A stretch of DNA of 40,754 nt from Kiritimatiellia bacterium (GTDB taxonomy: Bacteria > Verrucomicrobiota > Kiritimatiellia > JAFGHX01). This document shows, in pieces, positions 30,432 through 40,754 of the stretch (positions are counted from its first letter, which is position 1; the number at the start of each line of letters is the position of its first letter). Location: assembly GCA_016929905.1 (NCBI GenBank), contig JAFGHX010000237.1, positions 1 through 40,754 on the forward strand, given 5' to 3'. The position numbers and the translations under genes were made by a program. The notes beneath the pieces are model-generated. The model searched no databases and was not told the origin of the DNA. It worked only from the letters and a program-made list of their open reading frames with translations.

Positions 30432-31305
30432 TCTGCGCCTGCTCCCGGATCCGTTCCAGTTCGCTCTTGAACTGGATCACGTCCTTCTGGAGGAGCACGT
30501 CGTTGGACTTGGCTCCGATCGTGTTGATTTCCCGGAGCATCTCCTGGCCCAGAAATTCGAGTTCGCGCCCGATGCTCTTGCGCGCGTCGAGCAGTTTGGC
30601 CGCCTGCGCCAGGTGGCTGCCCAGCCGCGTGATTTCCTCGGTGATGTCGGAGCGCTCCGCGAAGAACGCCAGCTCGCGCACGAGCCGTTCGTCGTTGATG
30701 TCGACCGCCACCCGCATCTCCTTCAACCGCGCGCGCAGAGCCTGGCGATGGTTCTGGACGACTCTCGGCGCGCGCCGCCGGATCGTCCCGAGGATTCGGC
30801 CGAGCAGCGCCATGCGCTGCGCGATGTCCGTCTGCAGCGCCTGCCCCTCCTTCTTTCGCGTGGCGCCGAGCGCGCGCAGCGCGGCCGCCAGCGCGCGGCT
30901 GCACAGGCGCCATATGCGCTCGGTGTCCTCGTGCGCATCCTCGTATTCCACCACGTGCGGCAACTGCAGCAGGAGGCTGGCCGCGAGGTCGTCGCGCAGC
31001 CCCAACGCTTTCGCCGCCCCGCGGATCTTCCGGATGTAGGCGGCCGCCCGTTCCGAGTCGAGCCGCAAGGCGCGCCCCCGGCCTCCGTCGACCGAACGCA
31101 CCGTGAGGGTGCAACTCACCCGGCCGCGGTGAACGGTCTTGTGAATCTGCGCCATGACGCGCGCTTCCAGAGCGGTAAGCGATTTCGGGAGGCTGATCTG
31201 GACATCGAACTGCCTGCGGTTCACCGAACTGAGGTCGGCGGCGACCAGAATCCCCTCCGAACGCGCCTCGCCCCGCCCGTATCCGGTCATGCTTCGAATG
31301 CTCAT
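30421..31305 (-). CDS. yicC: YicC family endoribonuclease
   Basis: The 294-residue YicC-like protein opens with the family hallmark MSIRSMTGYGRGEA. It has SVNRRQFDVQISLP near 27-40 and the C-terminal domain (DUF1732) with HLAQAAKLLDARKSIGRELEFLGQEMLREINTIGAKSND as successive segments. E. coli YicC is a metal-dependent endoribonuclease linked to RNA turnover. AAAGGA before the ATG fits. It is first of a leftward set yicC-gmk-coaC-coaB, a conserved neighbourhood in many bacteria. Confidence 0.95.
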   Translation of the reverse strand: MSIRSMTGYGRGEARSEGILVAADLSSVNRRQFDVQISLPKSLTALEARVMAQIHKTVHRGRVSCTLTVRSVDGGRGRALRLDSERAAAYIRKIRGAAKALGLRDDLAASLLLQLPHVVEYEDAHEDTERIWRLCSRALAAALRALGATRKKEGQALQTDIAQRMALLGRILGTIRRRAPRVVQNHRQALRARLKEMRVAVDINDERLVRELAFFAERSDITEEITRLGSHLAQAAKLLDARKSIGRELEFLGQEMLREINTIGAKSNDVLLQKDVIQFKSELERIREQAQNVE

Positions 31306-31411
31306 GCGGCCAGTCCTTTCGCAGGAAACCGTGGCTTGGAAGCATAGCGCGATTCGGCGCCGAACTCAAGGCGGGATTGAGCCGGCCGTTGCGTGTTGGC
31401 GAAAGCGGCCC

Positions 31412-31690
31412 TCAGCGCGCCAACTCGTGCGGCAGGCGGCCCAACCGCTGGTTTCGCGTGTAGAGAAGGATATCCAGGGCAACCATCAGGCCGTTGAGCA
31501 GGTACAGGTAGATGACCGGATCGCAGAGGTAGAACAGCTTGTGCAGGACGCCCGCGACGTAACCGGCAAGAACGACGGCGAGAAACAGCACGCTCTTTCC
31601 CTTGTTGGTCCGTGACGTATAGGAGCGGTAGATGGAGAACGGCCAGGCGGCCCCGAAACAGACCAGCATGATGATTTCGAAGATGCTCAT
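31412..31690 (-). CDS. Small three-helix membrane protein (PQ-loop/SemiSWEET-like)
   Basis: The 92-residue protein has three hydrophobic segments: IFEIIMLVCFGAAWPFSIY, KSVLFLAVVLAGYVAGVLHKL and PVIYLYLLNGLMVALDILLY, ending in a basic tail. The loop WPFSIYRSYTSRTNKGKS after helix 1 recalls the proline-plus-Ser/Lys turn of PQ-loop and SemiSWEET sugar transporters, which are three-helix proteins that dimerise. I have seen similar uncharacterised proteins in other phyla, but no function is proven. GGGGAA 8 nt upstream supports ATG 31690; a TTG at 31744 would add 18 residues. It may have its own promoter at 31751-31778. Confidence 0.75.
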   Translation of the reverse strand: MSIFEIIMLVCFGAAWPFSIYRSYTSRTNKGKSVLFLAVVLAGYVAGVLHKLFYLCDPVIYLYLLNGLMVALDILLYTRNQRLGRLPHELAR

Positions 31691-31750
31691 GTTCGGAATT
31701 CCCCAACGGGCGACGATTCGTTCCTTGTTCCTTGGCCGCGGCAATGAGAG

Positions 31751-31778
31751 TCCATACCAGACGGAGGCAGAGAGTCAA
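31751..31778 (-). promoter_or_regulatory. Candidate promoter for the small membrane protein gene
   Basis: On the minus strand TTGACT (31773-31778) and TATGGA (31751-31756) are 16 bp apart. The leader to ATG 31690 would be about 55 nt. Confidence 0.35.
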
Positions 31779-31881
31779 GCGCGAATACCTTCCGCCGCCG
31801 TACGCCGCCTGCGACCCCGCGGCGCAAGAAGCAGCTTGACAATCGGTCAATCTAAGGGTTCCGCCACGGACGGAGCGGTCC

Positions 31882-35175
<3,294 letters not shown>

Positions 35176-35195
35176 GGCCGGCTCCCCGTCGCGCC

Positions 35196-35223
35196 ATTAT
35201 GGACTGTCCGGCAGGACACGCAA
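35196..35223 (-). promoter_or_regulatory. Candidate promoter of the EndoQ-UvrD fusion gene
   Basis: On the minus strand TTGCGT (35218-35223) and CATAAT (35196-35201) are 16 bp apart, about 20 nt upstream of the ATG at 35175. The -10 is 5 of 6; the -35 is weak. Confidence 0.4.
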
Positions 35224-35648
35224 GCAGAATGGCGGCCGATCGCGTTGTCCGAGACGCCGGCCGCGCGCAGCTTTTTGTTCTGCATTCGGGCCTTCAGCTC
35301 ACATATATCATGGGGATACAGGTGTCGAATCGAACGGGTGACCTGGAACCGCGGGTGCGAGGCCGCTCTGTGACCGGCCGGCGGCCCCTGCTGGTCGACG
35401 TGCGCGTGGGCCACGCAGCGGCATCCGCAACGGCCGCGGGGTGGAACCGTCGGAATCTGAGGGTGGCGGCCGGCGCGCGAACGCGGTAGACTGTCCGGAC
35501 TTGGCCCAGCGGATGGGACGGGCCGAGCGGACTCTCGAGCTCCCGGCTCGCGAGACCCGCCGTCGCCTCGCCAGGCTCGTGGCTTCGGCGGGCACGGCGT
35601 TCGCCCTCCAATTGGGCGTGAGTGGCGAGGGTGGGTGTGAGGAGGTGC

Positions 35649-35753
35649 GGCTCGCGGGACGCTCGCCCTCCAGTGGCGCTAGGCCGTACGCATGTCGGAT
35701 TGGGGCGACGGCGTTCGGCGCTCCAAGTTGGAGGGCGAGCGTCCTCGCGAGCC
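35649..35753. repeat. Inverted repeat with 24-25-bp arms in the 35224-35868 gap
   Basis: The arms at 35649-35672 and 35729-35753 are complementary except for a one-base indel; each contains ACGCTCGCCCTCCA or its complement. Degenerate relatives (GGCTCGCGAGACC near 35545, GTTCGCCCTCCA near 35599) lie just upstream, so the gap is built of a decayed repeat family. I find no gene in this 645-bp gap; its open frames have no start signals or recognisable protein. Confidence 0.6.
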
Positions 35754-35868
35754 GGGTTCGTGCAACGACGCACGCCTCGCCAGATGGAACACGAGGCCGT
35801 GCGGAGCCGAGGACAACGCCTGAGACAGAGCGAGACCAAGATCTCGGATACGAAAAGGAGGCGCAACC

Positions 35869-38800
35869 ATGCGCACATGCAATCGATCGCTACATTCATG
35901 CCTCGGGTTCGTGATCGCGGCCGTACTCCTGACGCCCGTCGTACGTGTCGGCGCGCGGGAGTATCGGATGCCGGATGAGCCCCGTTACGTGCCGGTCGAG
36001 TATCCCGATGACGTGCTTCAACGGCGGGCAGGATTCATTCTGGATTTCCGCCCCGATTCGTGGAAGGCGCTCGACCTGAGCGGAGTCTGGAAGATCAAGC
36101 GATTCCCCGCCGGGAAGGGCGAGCCGACGGATTTCGAGGATCCCGGCTTGAAGGCCGGCTTCCAGAACCCGGCCTCGAAGCCGGACGGCTGGGACGAGAT
36201 CGACGTGCCGCACAGCCTGCAGTCCGGCTGGCGGAAGCAGGGCGCAGACGGCTTCTTCCGGGGCGTGGCCTGGTACAGAACCGCGTTCACGCTGCCGGAG
36301 GACTGGCTGCCGGCGTTGGACGGGGGGTGGCGGGTTCTGCTCCGGTTCGAAGGGGTGCGCAGCACGGCCAATGCGTGGCTGAACGGCAGGATGACCGGGC
36401 TGCGGATGAGCGGCTATCACGCCTTCGAGCACGATCTGACGCACAGCGTGGAACGGTCGGCGCCCAACGTGCTGACCGTGCGTGTGGCCGGGGGCGCAAG
36501 CCACTACCGGCAGCGCAACCGAGACGGGTTGTGGCAGCCGGTTCGGCTGTTCTGCGTGCCGCCGACCTATGCCGCGGCCATGCTGGTCGCGCCGCGCATC
36601 GAACCGCCGGGTGTGACTCTCGAACTGCGCCTCGTCAATCACGGCCAGGCGCTCAGCATGGAACTGGAAGCGGTGCTGGCTCCGTACGGCAACGCGGCCG
36701 CCAAACCCCGGGCGTACGCTTTGGGCGCGCGGCCGATCAAGCGGGGCATGAGTACGGAACGGTTCGAACTGGCCACGCCCGACGTGCGAGTCTGGTGGCC
36801 CGACACCCCCCATCTGTACCTGCTTTCCGTCCGAAGCGGCGAGACGGAACTGGGCCGTGTCCGGTTCGGGTTCCGTACATTCGAGGCCACGGACGGCCGT
36901 TTCCTGCTGAACGGCAAACGGGCCAAGCTGATGGGGTCCGCCCTGTCCGGCGACGGGATCATCCGCGCGCGGGACAAGTGGGGCTGCAACCACTACAACG
37001 AAGCCCGCAAACTGATTCACGCGCTGCGGCAGGCGAACATCGATTTCGTCCGCCCGCACGGCGGCGCGTTCGGCCGCCCACTGAAGACGCTGTTGAACGT
37101 CTGCGACGAAGAAGGCATGCTGCTCTACGACGAATATGACTATCTCGGTTCGCGCCACTATGCGGACGACGCGTTCCGGAGCCGGGAAACGGAATACACC
37201 GAGTGGGTGCGCTACGTCCACAACCACCCGTCGCTGATCATGTGGGACTACGGCGGGAACGAGATCTACACGGCCGACTTGGAGATTATCCCGCTGTTCA
37301 ACAAGCTGCACGATTTGCTCGGCGAGATCGACCTGCAGCGGCGGCCGCGGACATCGTCCTCCGGGCGGCTGACCACCATGCGCCTGGAGAAGTGGCCCGT
37401 GCTGGAAAAGGCGGATTTTGCCGACTCGCACTGTTATCCCGGCTACTCCTTCGGTTCCTACCAGGAATTCATCGACTTGTTCGAGCGCTTCGACCGCGCG
37501 GCCCGGACGCGGTACGGCGCCATTCCCAAGATCAACTGCGAGTGGGGCTATCCCGGCGACGTGGTGCGGTACCGGGCCGTCACCAAGAAGATCCAGGATC
37601 TGTACAACGGGGTTCCCTGGGACAAGGACGAGAAGCGCCGGTATATCGAATTCATCCGCTCGGACACACCGGAAATCGGCGGGTATCTGAGGGGCAAGGG
37701 CAACTGGGTCAGTGCGAAGACCTATGTCACCGATCCGGCGGGGGTGTACGAGCAGGCGGCGGTGTTCATGAAGCGATTCCTCGAGGTGTTCCGACGCAGC
37801 GGCGCGCTGATCGACGGCGGCCATATGAACTGCCAATGGTACGACCTGCTCAAGGCTTCGGGGCTCGGCGCCGCGGCCCGGTATCTGGGCACGCCGAACC
37901 CGACCGCGGGCGTCAAGGGGTTTCTGAAGAGCCCGTGCTTCTATGCGTTTCGGCGTGCGTACAGCGATTTGTTCATCTGTCTGGACGAGCATCCCCGGCA
38001 CGTGTTCGCGGGCGGCGCGTGGCGGGCGACGGCACACGTGATGAACGACTCGCTCTCGGCAAGCGTGGACGGCAGGGCCATCCTGCAGCTGCGGGGGCCG
38101 GACGGCACGCTGATCGAGCAGCGCGAGATATGGGCCGGCCCCCTCGCGCCCGGCACCCATGAGCGGGTGCCGGTGCAGCTTCAATTGCCCGCTGCCGGCG
38201 GCAGCACGCCGTACACCGTGGAACTGTTCCTGCTCGATTCGGGGGGCCGTCAACTCTGCGACAACGCCTACCCGCTCGAGTTGACGGCCGCGGCGGACCT
38301 GTCGTCGAAGATCGAGCCGGCGGGCAAGGTGGCGCTCTACGAGGTGCAGCCGGAACAGGCCGGCGAAGGGGCGAGCGCCGCGAATACCGCGGCCGTTCTC
38401 GGCGCGCTGCAGGTTCCTCACGCGCGCGTGAAGGACTTCTCCGGCCTGGACGAGTATCCGTTTCTGGTGATTGGGCGCAACTCGTTCGACAAGACCCTGA
38501 TCGAAGGCGGCGCCCAGATCAGCCGCTGGGTGCACAAGGGCGGCCGATTGCTCTGCTTCGAGCAGGAGAAGGCGATCGCGCTGCCATTCCTGCCTGAAGT
38601 CTCGGTCAGCCCGGGCAAGAACGCGACGTTCACCGACGTGCTCGCCTGGGAGCATCCGGTCTTTGCGGGCCTGGCGCAGCGGCACTTCGACGTCTGGGAC
38701 GGCGAGCTGGGCTGCCTGTTCCGAAACGCGCTCTCGCCCCTGAACGAGGGCCTGCTTGCGGTGGGCCCGACGATTGGGGCGAAGGACGACAGCTTCATGA

Positions 38801-39558
38801 TGATCGCCGCGGCCTACGGGGTCGGCGAGGGCGAGGTGGTCCTGTCTCAGTACGAGTTGACCCAACGCTACGGCCACGACAGCGTGGCGACGAAATTCGC
38901 GCAGAATCTGCTCGCCTACCTGCTCACTCAGCCGCGCAGCCCGTACTCGCTCCCGTTCGCGAGCACCGTCACGGAGAAGGACACGGCCTACATCGGCGAA
39001 GAAGAGGTCTTCTTTGTCGACTTGAGCCGCGCCGTGAACCGCGGGCTCGAGGGCGGGCCCGACTCCTGGGCCGGGTTCTTCGGCGGCGGGTTCGCGGAGA
39101 TCCCGCTCGGCGTCACCCGGCTTTCGGGCCGGGTTCCGTTCAGGGTGATCGATCCCCGCAAGAACGACGGACGGGCCTGCCTGGTTCTGGCCGGCGAGAA
39201 GAAACCGGACTTCCCCGAACGGGCCGGCCCCATTCCGGTCGGGAAGAAGGCGTCGGTTCTGTACATTCTGCACACGGCCATGTACGCGGCCTATCCGGAA
39301 GGCGAGACCCTGTACGGCGTGTACCTGACACTGGGCGACGGCACGCGGCGCCACATTCCGATCCGCAACAAGAAGGAGATCGGCGACTGGTGGAAGGCTT
39401 CGGATCTGCCCGGCGCCAAGGTGGCGTTCACGGTTGGGAACAAGAACCTGTACGTGACGGAGCTTGTGCTGGGCGACGAGCCGGAGATGATCGAGAGTAT
39501 CGAGTTCGAGTCAACGGAGAAGGCGATTCCGATCATCGTGGCGGTGACGGTGCGGTGA
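35869..39558 (+). CDS. Secreted glycoside hydrolase family 2-type enzyme with extra C-terminal domains
   Basis: The 1229-residue protein starts with a Sec signal peptide (cleavage near residue 29, VRVGA-RE). It then has the GH2 order: a sugar-binding jelly roll (about 65-230: LDLSGVWKIKRF, WYRTAFTL), an Ig-like domain to about 345, and a TIM barrel. Glu465 in HPSLIMWDYGGNEIY fits the acid/base Asn-Glu pair and Glu558 in INCEWGYPG the nucleophile, giving a retaining beta-galactosidase, beta-glucuronidase or beta-mannosidase type. After the barrel come an Ig-like part (about 710-805), a GATase/ThuA-like Rossmann part (about 820-1015) and an unidentified C-terminal beta-rich domain with several Trp. 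AAGGAGG before the ATG is strong. Substrate unknown; probably acts in the periplasm or outside. Confidence 0.85.
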   Translation: MRTCNRSLHSCLGFVIAAVLLTPVVRVGAREYRMPDEPRYVPVEYPDDVLQRRAGFILDFRPDSWKALDLSGVWKIKRFPAGKGEPTDFEDPGLKAGFQNPASKPDGWDEIDVPHSLQSGWRKQGADGFFRGVAWYRTAFTLPEDWLPALDGGWRVLLRFEGVRSTANAWLNGRMTGLRMSGYHAFEHDLTHSVERSAPNVLTVRVAGGASHYRQRNRDGLWQPVRLFCVPPTYAAAMLVAPRIEPPGVTLELRLVNHGQALSMELEAVLAPYGNAAAKPRAYALGARPIKRGMSTERFELATPDVRVWWPDTPHLYLLSVRSGETELGRVRFGFRTFEATDGRFLLNGKRAKLMGSALSGDGIIRARDKWGCNHYNEARKLIHALRQANIDFVRPHGGAFGRPLKTLLNVCDEEGMLLYDEYDYLGSRHYADDAFRSRETEYTEWVRYVHNHPSLIMWDYGGNEIYTADLEIIPLFNKLHDLLGEIDLQRRPRTSSSGRLTTMRLEKWPVLEKADFADSHCYPGYSFGSYQEFIDLFERFDRAARTRYGAIPKINCEWGYPGDVVRYRAVTKKIQDLYNGVPWDKDEKRRYIEFIRSDTPEIGGYLRGKGNWVSAKTYVTDPAGVYEQAAVFMKRFLEVFRRSGALIDGGHMNCQWYDLLKASGLGAAARYLGTPNPTAGVKGFLKSPCFYAFRRAYSDLFICLDEHPRHVFAGGAWRATAHVMNDSLSASVDGRAILQLRGPDGTLIEQREIWAGPLAPGTHERVPVQLQLPAAGGSTPYTVELFLLDSGGRQLCDNAYPLELTAAADLSSKIEPAGKVALYEVQPEQAGEGASAANTAAVLGALQVPHARVKDFSGLDEYPFLVIGRNSFDKTLIEGGAQISRWVHKGGRLLCFEQEKAIALPFLPEVSVSPGKNATFTDVLAWEHPVFAGLAQRHFDVWDGELGCLFRNALSPLNEGLLAVGPTIGAKDDSFMMIAAAYGVGEGEVVLSQYELTQRYGHDSVATKFAQNLLAYLLTQPRSPYSLPFASTVTEKDTAYIGEEEVFFVDLSRAVNRGLEGGPDSWAGFFGGGFAEIPLGVTRLSGRVPFRVIDPRKNDGRACLVLAGEKKPDFPERAGPIPVGKKASVLYILHTAMYAAYPEGETLYGVYLTLGDGTRRHIPIRNKKEIGDWWKASDLPGAKVAFTVGNKNLYVTELVLGDEPEMIESIEFESTEKAIPIIVAVTVR

Positions 39559-39586
39559 TCGGGACCCGGCCGCGCGCGGAGGCGGA

Positions 39587-39735
39587 GTTGCCCGCGAAAG
39601 GACGCGAAAGACGCGCGAGGCCGGCTCGCGCGGAGTTGTTGCGGGAATCGAAAGGATGGCCGCGAGCCGACGCTGTGGCGCAGCCATACGCGGTGTTCGG
39701 CCTCGCGGCAGTCCTCGATTCCCGCAACGATCGCC
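39587..39735 (-). repeat. Dispersed hairpin element, copy B
   Basis: This is the same element as at 4192-4380, in the opposite orientation. Arms at 39638-39668 and 39699-39728 pair through GTTGCGGGAATCGA and the GGA-TGCC-GCGAG block, again with two extra A on one arm. CGCGAAAGGACGCGAAAG at 39589-39610 matches the tail of copy A in reverse. It fills most of the gap between the GH2-type gene and the small secreted protein. Confidence 0.7.
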
Positions 39736-39769
39736 TTTTGGGATTCAGAGAAATGAGGAGTGACGTGAC

Positions 39770-40351
39770 ATGACGGGAAGAGGTGTGCTTTGGGTTCTGG
39801 TGCTCGGCGTGGGCATGGCAACTGCGGGGCCGGTGGCGGCGCAGGGCGGGCCCCGCGCCGTGTTTCCGGTCGCGCACGGCGCGGGCGTGGCCGCGCGGAT
39901 CAGCGTGGGCGGCCTCTGGCTGGGCGGCGCGGAACAGGCGGCCAAGGCGGTGTTTGCCGCGCTCAAGCGCAAGCCGGGGCCGGGCTCGGCCAGCAGCGTG
40001 GAGTACGCCGGGTTCACCAACGCCGGGCTGGGCGTGCAGACGACCCGGCTGCACTTTCACGACAAGAAGCTGTACAAACTGACGTTGGTCTATTCGCAAG
40101 GCGATCCAGACGGTTATGATCGGTTCAACGCCCTGAAGCGGGGATTGGCCCAACGTTTCGGCGAGCCTGCAACCGGCATGGGTGACGACGCCGCCACGCT
40201 GGAGGCGGCGGATTGGGACGGGCTGTTCGACGGGCAGTTGAAGATCGAGATTGCGTGGGAGGCCGACGGGCGCACAGCGAGCGTGTCGTACATCTGCCTG
40301 CCCGTCTATCGCGCGCTGGTGGAGCGGTTGAATGGGCCGAGCTCGCGGTAG
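39770..40351 (+). CDS. Small secreted hypothetical protein
   Basis: The 193-residue protein has a clear Sec signal peptide (RGVLWVLVLGVGMATAGPVAAQ, cleavage after AAQ or AA). A compact domain of about 165 residues follows, with no motif I recognise; it includes FHDKKLYKLTLVYSQGD, AQRFGEPATGMG and IEIAWEADGRTASVSYI, which suggests a single alpha/beta or beta-sheet fold. GAGGAG about 9 nt upstream of the ATG supports the start. It lies 211 bp after the GH2-type gene with repeat copy B between, so cotranscription is doubtful. Its last 31 bases are homologous to the unit of the tandem repeat that follows. Confidence 0.75.
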   Translation: MTGRGVLWVLVLGVGMATAGPVAAQGGPRAVFPVAHGAGVAARISVGGLWLGGAEQAAKAVFAALKRKPGPGSASSVEYAGFTNAGLGVQTTRLHFHDKKLYKLTLVYSQGDPDGYDRFNALKRGLAQRFGEPATGMGDDAATLEAADWDGLFDGQLKIEIAWEADGRTASVSYICLPVYRALVERLNGPSSR

Positions 40352-40754
40352 AAGCGGCGCGGTGCTGGAGCGGTTGAGCGGGCCGGGGAAAGGTAGAAGC
40401 GGCGTCTCGCCGCTTCACCCGGCCGAGAGCGTTTGGGGTTGCGCCGGGCGGCACGGGGTGCCGCCCGGTGGAAGCGGCGAGACGCCGCTTCTACTGTAGC
40501 GCGGGCAGGTGGAGCGGTTGAGCGGGCCGGGGAAAGGTAGAAGCGGCGTCCCGCCGCTTCACCCGGCCGAGAGCGTTTGGGGTTGCGCCGGGCGGCACGG
40601 CGTGCCGCCCGGTGGAAGCGGCGAGACGCCGCTTCTACTTTGCAGCGCGGTGCTGGAGCGGTTGCACGGGCGGGGGGAAGGTAGAAGCGGCGTCTCGCCG
40701 CTTCACCCGGCCGAGAGCGTCTGGGGTTGCCCCGGGCGGCACGGCGTGCCGCCC
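40321..40754. repeat. 144-bp tandem palindromic repeat, running off the window
   Basis: Units start at 40367, 40511 and 40655 (the last cut by the window after 100 bp), an exact 144-bp period. A shortened unit of 46 bp lies at 40321-40366 and overlaps the end of the preceding gene. Each full unit holds three perfect or nearly perfect palindromes (in unit 1: 40396-40416, 40446-40466 and 40471-40491). The first and third are reverse complements of each other, so the unit can also fold as one large hairpin. No protein is encoded. Confidence 0.85.

Noticed and set aside
35224..35868. A tRNA or other RNA gene in the long gap.
   Set aside because: I looked for a T-loop consensus and cloverleaf pairing and found none; the structure present is explained by inverted repeats.
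35896..39354. A 1152-codon open frame on the minus strand.
   Set aside because: It is the antisense shadow of the GH2-type gene; the composition is His/Arg/Pro-rich and it has no domain motifs or start signals.

Overview
This is a GC-rich bacterial chromosome segment of about 40.7 kb, densely coding, with no rRNA or tRNA gene and no CRISPR array that I could see. The cell is Gram-negative. It has an LptF/LptG lipopolysaccharide exporter subunit, an LpxL-type lipid A acyltransferase, an ExbB/ExbD/TonB-like energy transducer and a PilT/PilU pilus ATPase. Three Gfo/Idh/MocA oxidoreductases beside a TIM-barrel sugar isomerase, a long secreted GH2-type glycosidase and the intergenic palindromes suggest the PVC superphylum (Kiritimatiellota, Lentisphaerota or Planctomycetota). 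That placement is inference; no marker gene here settles it.

Left part (1-11711): a membrane-anchored hypothetical protein cut by the window edge, a PIN-domain toxin with its Phd-type antitoxin, a D-amino acid aminotransferase followed by a sugar-nucleotide-type nucleotidyltransferase, a repeat-filled gap, and an MFS transporter divergent from an ABC-2 ATPase/permease pair. Then come methionyl-tRNA synthetase, apparently on a leaderless transcript, and a fused ATP sulfurylase/APS kinase.

Middle part: 11949-17913 is a leftward carbohydrate operon: GH4 glycosidase, three different Gfo/Idh/MocA oxidoreductases and a sugar phosphate isomerase/epimerase-like protein. Rightward from 18337 are LptF/G, PilT/U, and a tight set of ketoreductase, ketoacyl synthase, acyl carrier protein and LpxL-type acyltransferase. 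This set resembles in content the acpXL/lpxXL module that makes special acyl chains for lipid A. Facing it tail to tail, with a 13-bp overlap, is a leftward TPR protein-ExbB-ExbD-TonB-like operon. Upstream of that lie coaB and coaC as separate genes, gmk, yicC and a small PQ-loop-like membrane protein.

Right part: a 1097-residue fusion of an endonuclease Q-like PHP/zinc module to a UvrD/PcrA-type helicase, a 645-bp gap with palindromic repeats, the GH2-type secreted enzyme of 1229 residues, a small secreted protein, and a 144-bp tandem palindromic repeat running off the window.

The non-coding DNA is unusually structured. Four loci carry 7-bp-period arrays with different heptamers, one of them inside the helicase coding sequence. 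A hairpin element is present in two oppositely oriented copies 35 kb apart. Several other large imperfect palindromes sit in gaps. The strongest candidates for new biology are the EndoQ-UvrD fusion, the GH4/oxidoreductase operon, the dedicated acyl-chain/LpxL cassette and the repeat families.
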